A stretch of 57,446 bases of DNA, taken from Desulfobacteraceae bacterium (lineage in GTDB: Bacteria > Desulfobacterota > Desulfobacteria > Desulfobacterales > SURF-7). The DNA lies in NCBI GenBank assembly GCA_003599865.1, contig QZKS01000097.1:1-57446 (forward strand). Reading direction: 5' to 3'. Shown one piece after another: positions 17,927 to 26,262 of the stretch; position 1 is the first letter of the stretch; each line of letters starts with the position of its first letter. The translations under genes and the position numbers were made by a program. Below the pieces are notes generated by a model. The model was not told the DNA's origin and ran no database searches. It saw nothing but the letters and a program-made list of their open reading frames with translations.

Positions 17927-17962
17927 ATCCCCGTCATCATGGGTAGGGATGATGACGGGGAT
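17927..17962 (-). terminator. perfect 14-bp hairpin with T-tract between large subunit and protease genes
   Basis: The arms at 17927-17940 and 17949-17962 are exact complements (ATCCCCGTCATCAT / ATGATGACGGGGAT) around an 8-base loop. On the minus strand the second arm runs into TTTTT, so it looks like an intrinsic terminator. It lies between the structural hydrogenase gene and the maturation genes, all on one strand, and probably lowers expression of the latter or protects the 3' end of the structural mRNA. Confidence 0.8.
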
Positions 17963-17974
17963 GGTATGAAATGA

Positions 17975-19615
17975 TCAGGTTACCCTGATTTTGTACACCT
18001 CATTGGAATCCGGGTCGATGATATGAACCCCGCATGCGACACAGGGATCAAAAGAGTGTACGGTTCGCAATACTTCCAGAGGCTGTTTGGGATCTTCCAC
18101 CGGTGTCCCGATCAATGCCTGTTCCACCGGGCCCGGTTTTCCGTTCCCGCACCGGGGACCCAGGTTCCAGGTGGAGGGAACCACGTACTGATAGTTTTTG
18201 ATCACCTTTTTTTCAATCTGGATCCAATGTCCGAGAGCACCTCGGGGCACATCGTTCAGGCCCACGCCCATGCCGTTGTTCGGCATTTCCCAGGACTGGT
18301 AGGTTTTGGTTTTGCCGTTTTTCACATTATCCATCAACTGCATATACCATTTTTCCATGCGATCGCCGATGGCAACGGTTTCCAGTCCCCTTGCCGCGGT
18401 CCTGCCCAGGGTTGAAAACAGGGCGGTGACCGGGATATCCAGTTTTTTCAGGGTGCCGTCCACCAGTGTTTTGATTTCCGGATGCCCTTTTGCATAAGCC
18501 ACCAGAACCCGTGCCAGCGGTCCCACCTCGCAGGATTCATCCATATACCGGGGTGCCTTGAACCAGGAATATTTTTCTCCCGGACGGTAGTCCCCGTGCT
18601 TGGGTTTGGTTTCTCCCTGGAAGGGGTGAAGGGCTTTTCCATCTTCATACCAGGCGTGGGAGACATGTTCCGTAACCTTTTTCTGGTCTGCCGGTTTGAT
18701 GTCTGCAATATTTTTTTTCTGAATAAATCCTCCCGGCATGAACAGGCTGTCCGGTTCCTGATCGCTCTCCGGAAATTCTCCCCAGGCCAGGAAGTTATCC
18801 GTACCGCCGATGGCGCCCCAGTCCTTATAGAAGGATGCAACCGCCAGAAGATCCGGGATGTAGACATTTTTAATAAAATCCTGGGTTTCTTTCCAGATAA
18901 ACAGGAACTGGGCCAGACGATCCGGATTCAGATCACGGATCGATGTGATCCCGCCGACCACAAGACTCTGCGGATGGGGATTTTTACCGCCCAGGATGGC
19001 ATGATTTTTTGCCGCTTTTGCCTGAAGCTTCAAGGCTTCCAGGTAATGGGAGGTTGCCATCAGGTTGGCTTCCGGCGGCAGCTTGTATGCCTTGTGGCCC
19101 CAGTATGCATTGGCAAAGGGTCCGAGCTGCCCGCTGTCCACAAAGGTCTGGACCCGGTTCTGGACACTTTTGAAATAAGCGGTTCCGCCCCAGGGGGCAT
19201 TGCTGACCTGGTCGGACAGGGCCGCGGTCTTGGCCGGATCGGCCTTTAAGGCACTTACGATATCCACCCAGTCCAGGGCATGGAGATGATAAAAATGAAC
19301 AATATGATCGTGCTGGAATTGTGTGCCGTGAAGAAGGTTCCTCATCAGGCGGGCATTGTCCGGTATTTTGACGCCGACAGCATCTTCGACTGCCCTCACC
19401 GAGGACAGAGCATGGGTGTAGGTTCAAACCCCGCAGGAGCGCTGCACAAAATGATGGGCATCCCTCGGATCGCGTCCCTGAAGGATGAGTTCAATACCGC
19501 GGAACATCTGGCCGGAGCTCCAGGCATTCACGACCTTGCCGCCGGACACCTCCACTTCGATTCGAAGGTGTCCTTCGATTCGGGTAATCGGATCAATGGT
19601 AATTCGTTTGGCCAT
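17975..19615 (-). CDS. [NiFe] hydrogenase large subunit with in-frame TGA (probable selenocysteine at residue 64)
   Basis: Group 1 periplasmic-type uptake hydrogenase large subunit, 546 residues if the TGA at 19424-19426 is read through. The N-terminus [20 protein letters not shown] is typical. Motif L1 reads R59-S-C61-G-V-[TGA 64]-T-Y-T-H, where every ordinary family member has a cysteine at position 64. The frame continues without break into [12 protein letters not shown]. Motif L2 is DPCVAC (Cys525, Cys528), followed by GVH531 and a 15-residue tail for the protease. Known [NiFeSe] enzymes have selenocysteine at the first position of L2, not here. A SECIS-like hairpin follows the TGA. The alternatives are a nonsense mutation or a base error. 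Small subunit upstream (50-base gap), maturation genes downstream. Confidence 0.85.
19390..19408 (-). promoter_or_regulatory. bacterial SECIS-like hairpin downstream of the TGA codon
   Basis: RNA from +16 to +34 after the UGA reads CUGUCCUCGGUGAGGGCAG. It folds into an 8-bp stem (one G-U pair) closed by the three-base loop GGU at +24 to +26. Published descriptions of bacterial SECIS elements ask for a stem-loop with a small apical loop starting about 16 to 37 bases after the UGA and a G among the first two loop bases; this meets all of them. The hairpin lies inside coding sequence, as bacterial SECIS must. Such a hairpin can occur by chance. Confidence 0.65.
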
Positions 19616-19665
19616 ATATCGTCCTCCCTTTTCTTAAGGAATATCGTCTATTTTATTTCCGTTGG

Positions 19666-20601
19666 TTACATCTCTTTATAGAATGGTGTCATTTGATCCC
19701 AGAAATTCGGTTGACTGCATCCGATGCACGGATGTCCGGCTTGAACCGGCCAGCTGGTACCGCCATTGAATTTGGCCGTGGGGCAGTTGTTGTATGTTTC
19801 CGGTCCGCGACAGCCGACTTTGTAAAGACAATATCCCAAAGCCGCTTCTTCCGACCCGAATTCCAGGACAAATTCCTCGTTTTCAAAATGGGAACGTCTG
19901 TCACACTGATCATGAACGGTTTTTCCATAGGCAAAGAGGGGACGGCCCAGGTTGTCCAGTGCCGGCAGCTTGCCGAGCAGGATATAGTTCACAACCGTTC
20001 CGATCAGGTTGACCGGATTGGGCGGGCAGCCCGGCAGGTTCAGGGTTTTTACCCCCAGGGCATCTCCGACTCCCTTGTATCCGCCCGGGTTGGGTTTGGC
20101 CGCCTGAATGCCGCCAAAACAGGCGCAGGTTCCCATGCAGACAACCGCCGCTGCCTGGGGGATGATTTCTTTTCCGATCTGCAGGAAGGTTTTACCGCCG
20201 ATCTTGCCGTAAGCCCCGTCATATTTGGTGGCAATTGCGCCTTCCACCACACAAACAAACTTGCCTTTGTATTTTTTGGCGGAAGCATACAGGATTTCTT
20301 CCGCCTGGTGCCCGGCTGCCGCCATGATGGTTTCATGATACTCTATGGAAAGAAGATCGACAACCAGCTCATCAACCCATGGATACATGGTTCGAAGCAT
20401 GGCTTCCGAACAGCCCGTGCATTCCCCGAAGTTAAGCCAGATGATCGGCGGCCGCTCTTTGGGAGCTGCAAAAACCTCGGCTACCTTGGGAACCATGGAT
20501 GAGGACAATCCCATGGTGGCTGTGAGGTAGGTACAAAATTTCATGAAATCCCTTCGAGAGACCCCTTTTTTTTCAAGCCGATTGTAAAATTCGTTTTCCA
20601 T
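19666..20601 (-). CDS. [NiFe] hydrogenase small subunit (Tat-exported)
   Basis: A 311-residue electron-transfer subunit with three Fe-S clusters. The start at 20601 has an AAGGAGG ribosome site; the frame stays open far upstream but without a coding character. The signal SRRDFMKF (residues 15-22) and a hydrophobic stretch ending near VFAA mark Tat export with the large subunit riding along. Cluster ligands are visible: GECTGCSEAM (Cys61, Cys64), MGTCACFGG, PGCPPNP, HDQCDRRSHF, GYCLYKVGCRGP, NNCPTAKFN and HPCIGCSQPNFWD. There is no C-terminal membrane anchor and no cytochrome b gene nearby, so it is a soluble periplasmic enzyme that probably passes electrons to a cytochrome c. Confidence 0.95.
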   Translation of the reverse strand: MENEFYNRLEKKGVSRRDFMKFCTYLTATMGLSSSMVPKVAEVFAAPKERPPIIWLNFGECTGCSEAMLRTMYPWVDELVVDLLSIEYHETIMAAAGHQAEEILYASAKKYKGKFVCVVEGAIATKYDGAYGKIGGKTFLQIGKEIIPQAAAVVCMGTCACFGGIQAAKPNPGGYKGVGDALGVKTLNLPGCPPNPVNLIGTVVNYILLGKLPALDNLGRPLFAYGKTVHDQCDRRSHFENEEFVLEFGSEEAALGYCLYKVGCRGPETYNNCPTAKFNGGTSWPVQAGHPCIGCSQPNFWDQMTPFYKEM

Positions 20602-20805
20602 CAGCACCTCCTTGATGCGATTAAAGGAATTAACCGGATTTCTTGCGTATGGGACAGGCTGCAAGAATGATTTTGATGGGTGGCACAAAAAACACTTGTG
20701 TAGCAAGATAAACGATGTTTTAGTTACTAACATAAATATGAATTCTTTCCAACCCCAAAAATAGTCAATAATCAGAATAATGAATTTCGACAAAAGGAAA
20801 ACCAT

Positions 20806-21096
20806 ATGAGCCTGGAACAAAATGTTGTCCATCGAAAGGTTTTTACCCCCTGGTATGATACCGATGCGATGTGTGCCGCCACCATGTTTTTTTCCGTTCT
20901 GATTTTTCTGTTCTGCCTTACCGGCATTTCCGTGTGCGAGGGAGAGAGAGCGTTTCAGGGTTATATATGGATTCCCATTCTTTTGCTGACCCTGAGTGGC
21001 GGTCTTGGGGTTTCGATTGGTATCCGTCTGGTGAAAAGAGTGGTCATTCGCTATCAAAACAGATATTTAAAAAGTTTTTCCCGTACCGGTCTGTAA
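20806..21096 (+). CDS. small membrane protein of unknown function
   Basis: A 96-residue protein with two predicted membrane helices (about 22-44 and 51-73) and a basic C-terminal tail (KRVVIRYQNRYLKS). The start has AAGGAA eight bases upstream. It is divergent from the hydrogenase operon, with about 200 bases of AT-rich regulatory DNA between them, and convergent with the Nudix gene. I do not recognise a family. Confidence 0.55.
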   Translation: MSLEQNVVHRKVFTPWYDTDAMCAATMFFSVLIFLFCLTGISVCEGERAFQGYIWIPILLLTLSGGLGVSIGIRLVKRVVIRYQNRYLKSFSRTGL

Positions 21097-21117
21097 TGCC
21101 GTCTATCCGATTGAAGG

Positions 21118-21714
21118 CTATTTTAAGGAAAAGCCTTCCGTTGTAAAACAGGGAAGTGTTGTTTCGATGAAAAAATGAAAGATTTTGGCGGTTAATCCCC
21201 AGACCGTTACATCATCATAGGGATAGAGAAGTTCAAACACATCCGGCTGTCTTCCGGAAAAATTTCCTTCCTGATGGGTTTTGATAAGATGTTCAATGGG
21301 GATGGCAACCATTTTCGATATTTCGGATGCGTCAAACCGGATATCGCTTCTCCCGTTCCATAACCCGATAAAAACCTCCACATCCCGATGGAATATGGTT
21401 TGAAAATGTCCCATTGAACCGATGAGTTCCACATGATCATGGGGGATGTTTACTTCTTCCTTCAGTTCACGATAGGCGGCGTTCAATGGATTTTCATCCC
21501 GGTCTTCCAGGTGTCCCCCGGGAAGTGCCACCTGATTACGCCAGGGATAGCCCTCGTTGTCCGCTTTTTGAATGGCCATAATTTGCGGGTTGCGATCCAG
21601 ATCAAACAGAAGCAGAAACACACAGGCAGGCTTGTAGCCTTCATCTTCCGGTGCCTGGGGAAGCATGGCCCGCTCCAGGTTATGTTTCAGGCAGGACAGG
21701 GAGATTTTCATCAT
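21118..21714 (-). CDS. Nudix hydrolase, CoA pyrophosphatase-like
   Basis: A 198-residue Nudix protein. The box spans GGHLEDRDENPLNAAYRELK followed by EEVNI, with the metal-binding glutamates in place. The upstream part, around VFLLLFDLDRNPQIMAIQK, and the late FELLYPYDDVTVWGLTAKI resemble the CoA-pyrophosphatase subgroup (NudL/YeaB), where the region WGLTA is typical. Substrates of that group are CoA and its derivatives. The start overlaps the end of the thioredoxin-like gene by 4 bases (ATGA), so it is co-transcribed with the thiol genes. Confidence 0.85.
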   Translation of the reverse strand: MMKISLSCLKHNLERAMLPQAPEDEGYKPACVFLLLFDLDRNPQIMAIQKADNEGYPWRNQVALPGGHLEDRDENPLNAAYRELKEEVNIPHDHVELIGSMGHFQTIFHRDVEVFIGLWNGRSDIRFDASEISKMVAIPIEHLIKTHQEGNFSGRQPDVFELLYPYDDVTVWGLTAKIFHFFIETTLPCFTTEGFSLK

Positions 21715-22187
21715 TGTTTCCGATTTTGCAGGAATTCATTGATATTCATTTTTTTATAGCTGTCCGTATGAATGAACCGGAGAAAATCAATCATCTGCTC
21801 CGGTGAAATATAACCGGGACGGTTGGCGATTTTTTCACCATCCGTCTGTAAAAACCAGTTGGAGGGAAGGCCTCTGACCTGGTATTGCACGGTCAGTTCC
21901 TTCTGTTGATCGGAATCCACCCGGATCGGGATAAAATTTTCATTCAGATACTGTATGACGGAAACATCCTTGAATGTTTTCTGATCCATGGTTTTACAAT
22001 ATCCGCACCAGGATGCGTAAAAATGCAGAAAAATTTTTTTCCCTTCGGCTTTGGCGGAAGTCATGCCGTTTTGATAGGATGCCCACTTGATTTCACTGGA
22101 TAACACGTTGTTTGCGGTCGAAATATGAATCAACCCCAAAAAAAGAAAAACGATCAGACAATTTTTAATCAAAAAATGTTTCATCAT
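21711..22187 (-). CDS. periplasmic thioredoxin-fold protein
   Basis: The start at 22187 (158 residues) has an AGGTGA ribosome site and puts a signal peptide (FLIKNCLIVFLFLGLIHI) at the N-terminus; the longer frame from 22250 is coupled to the ccdA stop but adds a long odd leader. The active site is ASWCGYCKTMD, and the fold ends with the cis-proline loop VRGLPSNWFL. This is the DUF255/thioredoxin_7-like group of exported thiol reductases. Next to CcdA, which moves electrons across the membrane, it is most likely the periplasmic acceptor that keeps cytochrome c or other cysteines reduced. Confidence 0.85.
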   Translation of the reverse strand: MMKHFLIKNCLIVFLFLGLIHISTANNVLSSEIKWASYQNGMTSAKAEGKKIFLHFYASWCGYCKTMDQKTFKDVSVIQYLNENFIPIRVDSDQQKELTVQYQVRGLPSNWFLQTDGEKIANRPGYISPEQMIDFLRFIHTDSYKKMNINEFLQNRKQ

Positions 22188-22249
22188 GTCACCTGTACGT
22201 CCTGTTTGGAACCCCTTTTGTGTAAACTGGTTTTTTCGGCAAAGCGGCA

Positions 22250-22954
22250 TTACACCCCTGTGATTAAAAAAAGCTTGTCAAAGAATAGTAGAAGACCAAG
22301 TATAATCAGTAGGATGCCGGCTGCCAGATGGATATGCCGAATCATGCCCGTGGCCTTTTTGATGAATATAAGGATGAAATTGATAAAAATCGACAGCAAA
22401 ATAAAAGGAATCGCCAGGCCGGCGGAATATACGGCAAGAAGAGACATGCCCTTATAGACCGTATCCTGGCTTCCCGCCAGGATCAGGATCGAGCCCAGCA
22501 GCGGTCCGACGCAAGGGCTCCAGCCGGCGCCAAAGGCCATTCCGATCATAAAGGCGCCCAGAAAATGAAGGGGTTTTTTTTCCAGACGCAGTTTTTTTTC
22601 AAACAGAAGGACTCGAATCGGTAACCATCCGGTCAGGTGGATTCCAAACAGGATAATGACGGCCCCTCCGACCTTGGTGATCATATTCCGATATTCAAAA
22701 ATCAGTCCGCTCAAATAGGATGCAGACGCACCCAGCAGGATAAAGATCAGTGAAAAACCCAAAACATATGACAACGTGGATGCAACAATCCGGATATGGA
22801 CGGCGGATGTTCTTTTTTTTTCCGTGAGCTCTTCCAGAGAAAGCCCTGTAATAAAAGTAAAATATGCTGGAATCAAGGGCAGTACGCAGGGAGAGAAAAA
22901 GGATGCCAGCCCGGCAAACAGGGCAAGGTGATATGGTACGCTTTCAGGGTTCAT
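22250..22954 (-). CDS. ccdA: CcdA/DsbD-type thiol electron transporter
   Basis: A 234-residue membrane protein with six helices. The paired redox cysteines are in FFSPCVLPLIPAYF (Cys23) and GWSPCVGPLLG, the signature of CcdA. It takes electrons from cytoplasmic thioredoxin and gives them to a periplasmic thioredoxin-like partner, here encoded directly downstream. In anaerobes with many c-type cytochromes this supports haem attachment. The proC gene ends 3 bases upstream, so the row proC-ccdA-trx-nudix reads as one transcript. Confidence 0.93.
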   Translation of the reverse strand: MNPESVPYHLALFAGLASFFSPCVLPLIPAYFTFITGLSLEELTEKKRTSAVHIRIVASTLSYVLGFSLIFILLGASASYLSGLIFEYRNMITKVGGAVIILFGIHLTGWLPIRVLLFEKKLRLEKKPLHFLGAFMIGMAFGAGWSPCVGPLLGSILILAGSQDTVYKGMSLLAVYSAGLAIPFILLSIFINFILIFIKKATGMIRHIHLAAGILLIILGLLLFFDKLFLITGV

Positions 22955-22957
22955 GGT

Positions 22958-23815
22958 TTAGTTTCCGCTTAATTCCCGGGAACGCTCTGCGGCTCTTGAA
23001 ATCGCCTCAACCATAACCGCTTTTACACGGTTTGCCGAAAGAACCTGAAATGCCGCTTCTGTTGTACCGCCCGGAGAAGTGACTTTTTTTCGGAGTGTTT
23101 CCGGCGTGTCCGTGCTTTCCTGCATTAATTTCAATGCGCCCTCAATGGTTTTCATTGTCAGGGTGACGGCTGTATCCGGATCAAATCCAAGCGCTATCCC
23201 TGCTTCGATCATGGATTCCGCCAGAAAAAATACATAGGCCGGCCCGGAGCCGGAAACCGCGGTGACGGCATCCATGTCCTCTTCTTTCACCTCAACCACC
23301 GATCCCATGGCTTCCAGAATGACCCGTGCGGTCTTCCGATCCGCAGGTGAGGCATATTGATTGCCGCTCATCCCGGACATTCCGGAAAGAACCATCGCCG
23401 GCGTATTCGGCATGACACGAATGATGGGTTTTTTTTCCGGAGCGCAATTTCCGGAGGGGAGGTAAAAAAGGGCTTCCAGCTTTTGGATCGTTACGCCTGC
23501 GGCAATGGAAATCATCAGTTTGTTATCGGAAACAGATTGATATTCCGGGGCTTCCGTGATTTCGCGTACAACCGGTTCCATTGCCTGGGGTTTGACGGCA
23601 AGAATAACAATCTCACTTTGGAGAAAAAGGTCAAGATTGTTTTGCGCGATACCGACGGCATACTTGTTTTGAAGATGGGCGAGCCTTTCCCGGCTAGGAT
23701 CGCTGATCAGAATTTCCTCCGGAAGGCTGATTTCAGAACGAAGCAGCGCGCCGATAATGGCCTCTCCCATATTCCCCGCACCGATAAAACCGATTTTTTT
23801 ATGTAATTTTTTCAA
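22958..23815 (-). CDS. proC: Pyrroline-5-carboxylate reductase
   Basis: A 285-residue ProC that reduces pyrroline-5-carboxylate to proline with NAD(P)H. The N-terminal dinucleotide site is KIGFIGAGNMGEAIIGALL; ILAVKPQAM and RVMPNTPAMVLSGMSGM follow, and the dimer domain ends in VSGSGPAYVFFLAE and KKVTSPGGTTEAAF. Length and motifs are standard. It is the first gene of the minus-strand row leading into ccdA, and is divergent from yggT across about 220 bases. Confidence 0.97.
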   Translation of the reverse strand: MKKLHKKIGFIGAGNMGEAIIGALLRSEISLPEEILISDPSRERLAHLQNKYAVGIAQNNLDLFLQSEIVILAVKPQAMEPVVREITEAPEYQSVSDNKLMISIAAGVTIQKLEALFYLPSGNCAPEKKPIIRVMPNTPAMVLSGMSGMSGNQYASPADRKTARVILEAMGSVVEVKEEDMDAVTAVSGSGPAYVFFLAESMIEAGIALGFDPDTAVTLTMKTIEGALKLMQESTDTPETLRKKVTSPGGTTEAAFQVLSANRVKAVMVEAISRAAERSRELSGN

Positions 23816-24035
23816 AATAATACTCCGGAAGCCAAGGGCAATTAAAGAGAATGGTTTTCTTTATCCCAATTGGCCGGGTTCTACAATTCTTTTTTTGGGT
23901 CATTCCGGAGCCGGTTCCGGATGTTTGTGTGAAATCTCTTGACTTATGGAGGAGATATCATTAGTTTTTCGCCATAGGCTGCCGGATATTTTATTGATTT
24001 ACAGTCTCATCCTATAAATTAAAGGTTTTACAGGT

Positions 24036-24341
24036 ATGTTTTTCATCGGCAATTTTCTGGAAGCAGCAGCAACAGTCATTCATTATATTCTGACTTTTTT
24101 TATGTGGATCGTGATTGCCAGGGCGATACTGTCATGGGTAAGCCCTGATCCGTTCAATCCGATTGTCCGGTTCATCCATAATGCAACCGAACCGGTTCTT
24201 TCCCGCATTCGCGCCACCATTCCGGCCGTGGCAGGAGGGATCGATTTTTCACCGATCATCGTATTTCTGGCCGTTGTTTTTCTGGACAAATTTATTGTGG
24301 GAAATCTTCTGGGTATGGCAAGACGGCTGCTTGTGGAATGA
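24036..24341 (+). CDS. YggT family membrane protein
   Basis: A 101-residue protein with two hydrophobic segments and the family hallmarks: ILTFFMWIVIARAILSWV, then SPDPFNPIVRFIHNATEP and the SPIIVFLAVVFLDKF second helix. YggT proteins are linked to envelope stress and cell division, with no enzyme activity known. It stands upstream of a DivIVA-like gene and divergent from proC, echoing the proC/yggT/divIVA neighbourhood known from Gram-positive bacteria and many Desulfobacterota. Confidence 0.9.
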   Translation: MFFIGNFLEAAATVIHYILTFFMWIVIARAILSWVSPDPFNPIVRFIHNATEPVLSRIRATIPAVAGGIDFSPIIVFLAVVFLDKFIVGNLLGMARRLLVE

Positions 24342-24400
24342 CAAGACGTTTACCGTTTGTCTGAGGATGGATCGAGGCATAGAAGAAGGGAGGCTATAAG

Positions 24401-24904
24401 ATGGGAAAAATTACGCCAAACGATATTCAGCAACAGCAGTTCAAGATCAAATTCAGAGGGTTTGATATCCGGGAAGTGGATATTTATCTGGAGAAGCTTT
24501 CGGAAGCCTTTGAATCCCTGACCATTGAAAACAGCAAACTCCGGGACAAGATCGACCGGTTGAATCTGGAGAGTGAAGGCTATAAAAAACGGGAAGAAAT
24601 ATTTAAACGCGCCATCCTGAATTCTCAGAAAGTTCTGGAGCAGATGAAACAGAATGCCCAGAAATCGGCTGAGCTGATTGTTGCCGAAGCAGAAGTCAAT
24701 GCGGAAAAAATATTAAACCGGGCTCACAATCGGCTGGCCCAGCTGCATGAGGATATCGCGGAACTCAAACGTCAGCGGATGCAGATTGAAGTGCAGATCC
24801 GCTCCATACTGGAGTCGCATTCCAAGCTGCTGGATATTGAGAAAGAGGATGCCAAGGTATCGGATGAGGCGGATAATAAGGTAAAAGTATTCAACCGGTC
24901 CTGA
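24401..24904 (+). CDS. DivIVA-domain coiled-coil protein
   Basis: A 167-residue protein whose first 60 residues match the DivIVA head: TPNDIQQQQFKIKFRGFDIR, then EVDIYLEKLSEAFESL. A long coiled coil rich in Glu, Lys and Ala follows to about residue 150. DivIVA homologues bind curved membranes and organise poles or septa. It is preceded 59 bases upstream by yggT and has a GGAGG ribosome site. The function in this organism is inferred only from the family. Confidence 0.87.
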   Translation: MGKITPNDIQQQQFKIKFRGFDIREVDIYLEKLSEAFESLTIENSKLRDKIDRLNLESEGYKKREEIFKRAILNSQKVLEQMKQNAQKSAELIVAEAEVNAEKILNRAHNRLAQLHEDIAELKRQRMQIEVQIRSILESHSKLLDIEKEDAKVSDEADNKVKVFNRS

Positions 24905-25120
24905 TGTCCCATTCCCATAGGTCACCCGGATCAGGGGGTACCTGTTTCAGAATTGAGTTGCGTATCAAACCATTTTTTCATATATATTGAAATTATTTTT
25001 TGCTTTAGTGTATTGGACAGGCACCATCATAACGCTTTTCCGAATTCAGCATGAACTTGCGAATGATAATTCGATTCCCATAAAATCCGAAAACATATAT
25101 CAGGAAATCAGGAGCATTCG

Positions 25121-26203
25121 ATGGCCAAAATAGATGCGTTTTTTAAGCTGATGCATGAGCAGGGCGCTTCAGACCTTCATCTCGTGGCCGGCCAACAGCC
25201 GGCGCTGCGGGTAAGAGGTGAAATTGAAAGGGTAAAGTACAAGGTTCTGGATAATGATCATTTGCGGAGCATGCTGTATGAAATCACGCCGGAAGAAAAG
25301 ATAAAACTGTTTGAAGAAACGGGTGATGTGGATTTCGGATATGAAATTCACGGTCTTGCTCGTTACCGTGTGAATTTTTTCATGCATCGGAATGGCGTCG
25401 GGGCGGTGTTCCGGGAAATTCCGAGCGTGATCGCCACGCTGGAGCAGCTTGGCCTTCCTTCCGTGATTGGAAAACTGGCCACCCTTCCCCGGGGTATGGT
25501 GGTGGTTACCGGACCCACCGGCAGCGGAAAGTCCACCACGCTCGCCGCGATCATTGATGTCGCAAACCGTACCAGAAAAGATCATATCATTACGATTGAA
25601 GACCCCATCGAGTTTGTACACCAGAGTCACAGCTGTATCGTCAATCACCGTGAGGTCGGGATTCATACCAGAAATTTTTCCGCTGCCTTGCGGGGCGCCC
25701 TTCGTGAGGACCCGGATATTATTCTGGTTGGTGAAATGCGCGATCTGGAAACCATTTCACTGGCAATTGAAGCAGCCTCCACCGGCCATCTTGTTTTTGC
25801 AACCCTTCATACCACCAGCGCAGCCAAGACAGTGGATCGTATTATCGAGGTTTTCCCGGGAGAGCAGCAGGCCCAGATCCGGTCGACCCTTGCGGATGGA
25901 ATTCGGGCGGTTATCGCACAGGTCCTGTTTAAACGGGTGGATATCAAAGCCCGGTGTGTTGCCCCTGAAATTCTGATTGCAACCCCGGCGGTGCGGAACC
26001 TGATACGGGAATCCAAAACCCATCAGCTTCCCTCCATGATGCAGACCGGGAAAAAATATGGAATGCAGCTTCTGGACGATGCCATCATGAACCTGTATCA
26101 AAAGGGATGGATCAGTGCGGATGAGGCGTATGCAAAGGCAAATGACAAAGAACAGTTCAGGCCGTTCCTGAAAACACAGCCAACTGATTTTACTGAAATT
26201 TAA
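25121..26203 (+). CDS. pilT: Type IV pilus retraction ATPase PilT
   Basis: A 360-residue GspE/PilT ATPase. Domains: an N-terminal part opening with ASDLHLVAGQQPALRVRGE, Walker A GPTGSGKST (131-139), the Asp box ITIEDPIEFVH, Walker B DPDIILVGEMRD and the His box STGHLVFATLHTTSA. The AIxNLIRE-type C-terminal motif needed for retraction is here as AVRNLIRE. It powers pilus depolymerisation and twitching. A paralogue follows 59 bases later. No pilin or assembly genes are in the window. Confidence 0.95.
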   Translation: MAKIDAFFKLMHEQGASDLHLVAGQQPALRVRGEIERVKYKVLDNDHLRSMLYEITPEEKIKLFEETGDVDFGYEIHGLARYRVNFFMHRNGVGAVFREIPSVIATLEQLGLPSVIGKLATLPRGMVVVTGPTGSGKSTTLAAIIDVANRTRKDHIITIEDPIEFVHQSHSCIVNHREVGIHTRNFSAALRGALREDPDIILVGEMRDLETISLAIEAASTGHLVFATLHTTSAAKTVDRIIEVFPGEQQAQIRSTLADGIRAVIAQVLFKRVDIKARCVAPEILIATPAVRNLIRESKTHQLPSMMQTGKKYGMQLLDDAIMNLYQKGWISADEAYAKANDKEQFRPFLKTQPTDFTEI

Positions 26204-26262
26204 TTTCAAGATACCCGTTTTTTGAAATGAAAGGCCTGTAATTTTGCCCTAAGGAGTGTACA

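Noticed and set aside
17975-18060. Selenocysteine in the L2 motif, as in classical [NiFeSe] hydrogenases
   Set aside because: L2 reads DPCVAC with two normal cysteine codons.
20602-21057. Longer start for the hydrogenase small subunit (to 21057)
   Set aside because: The extra 152 residues have no family match and would place the Tat signal internally. The ATG at 20601 has AAGGAGG and gives a proper Tat leader.
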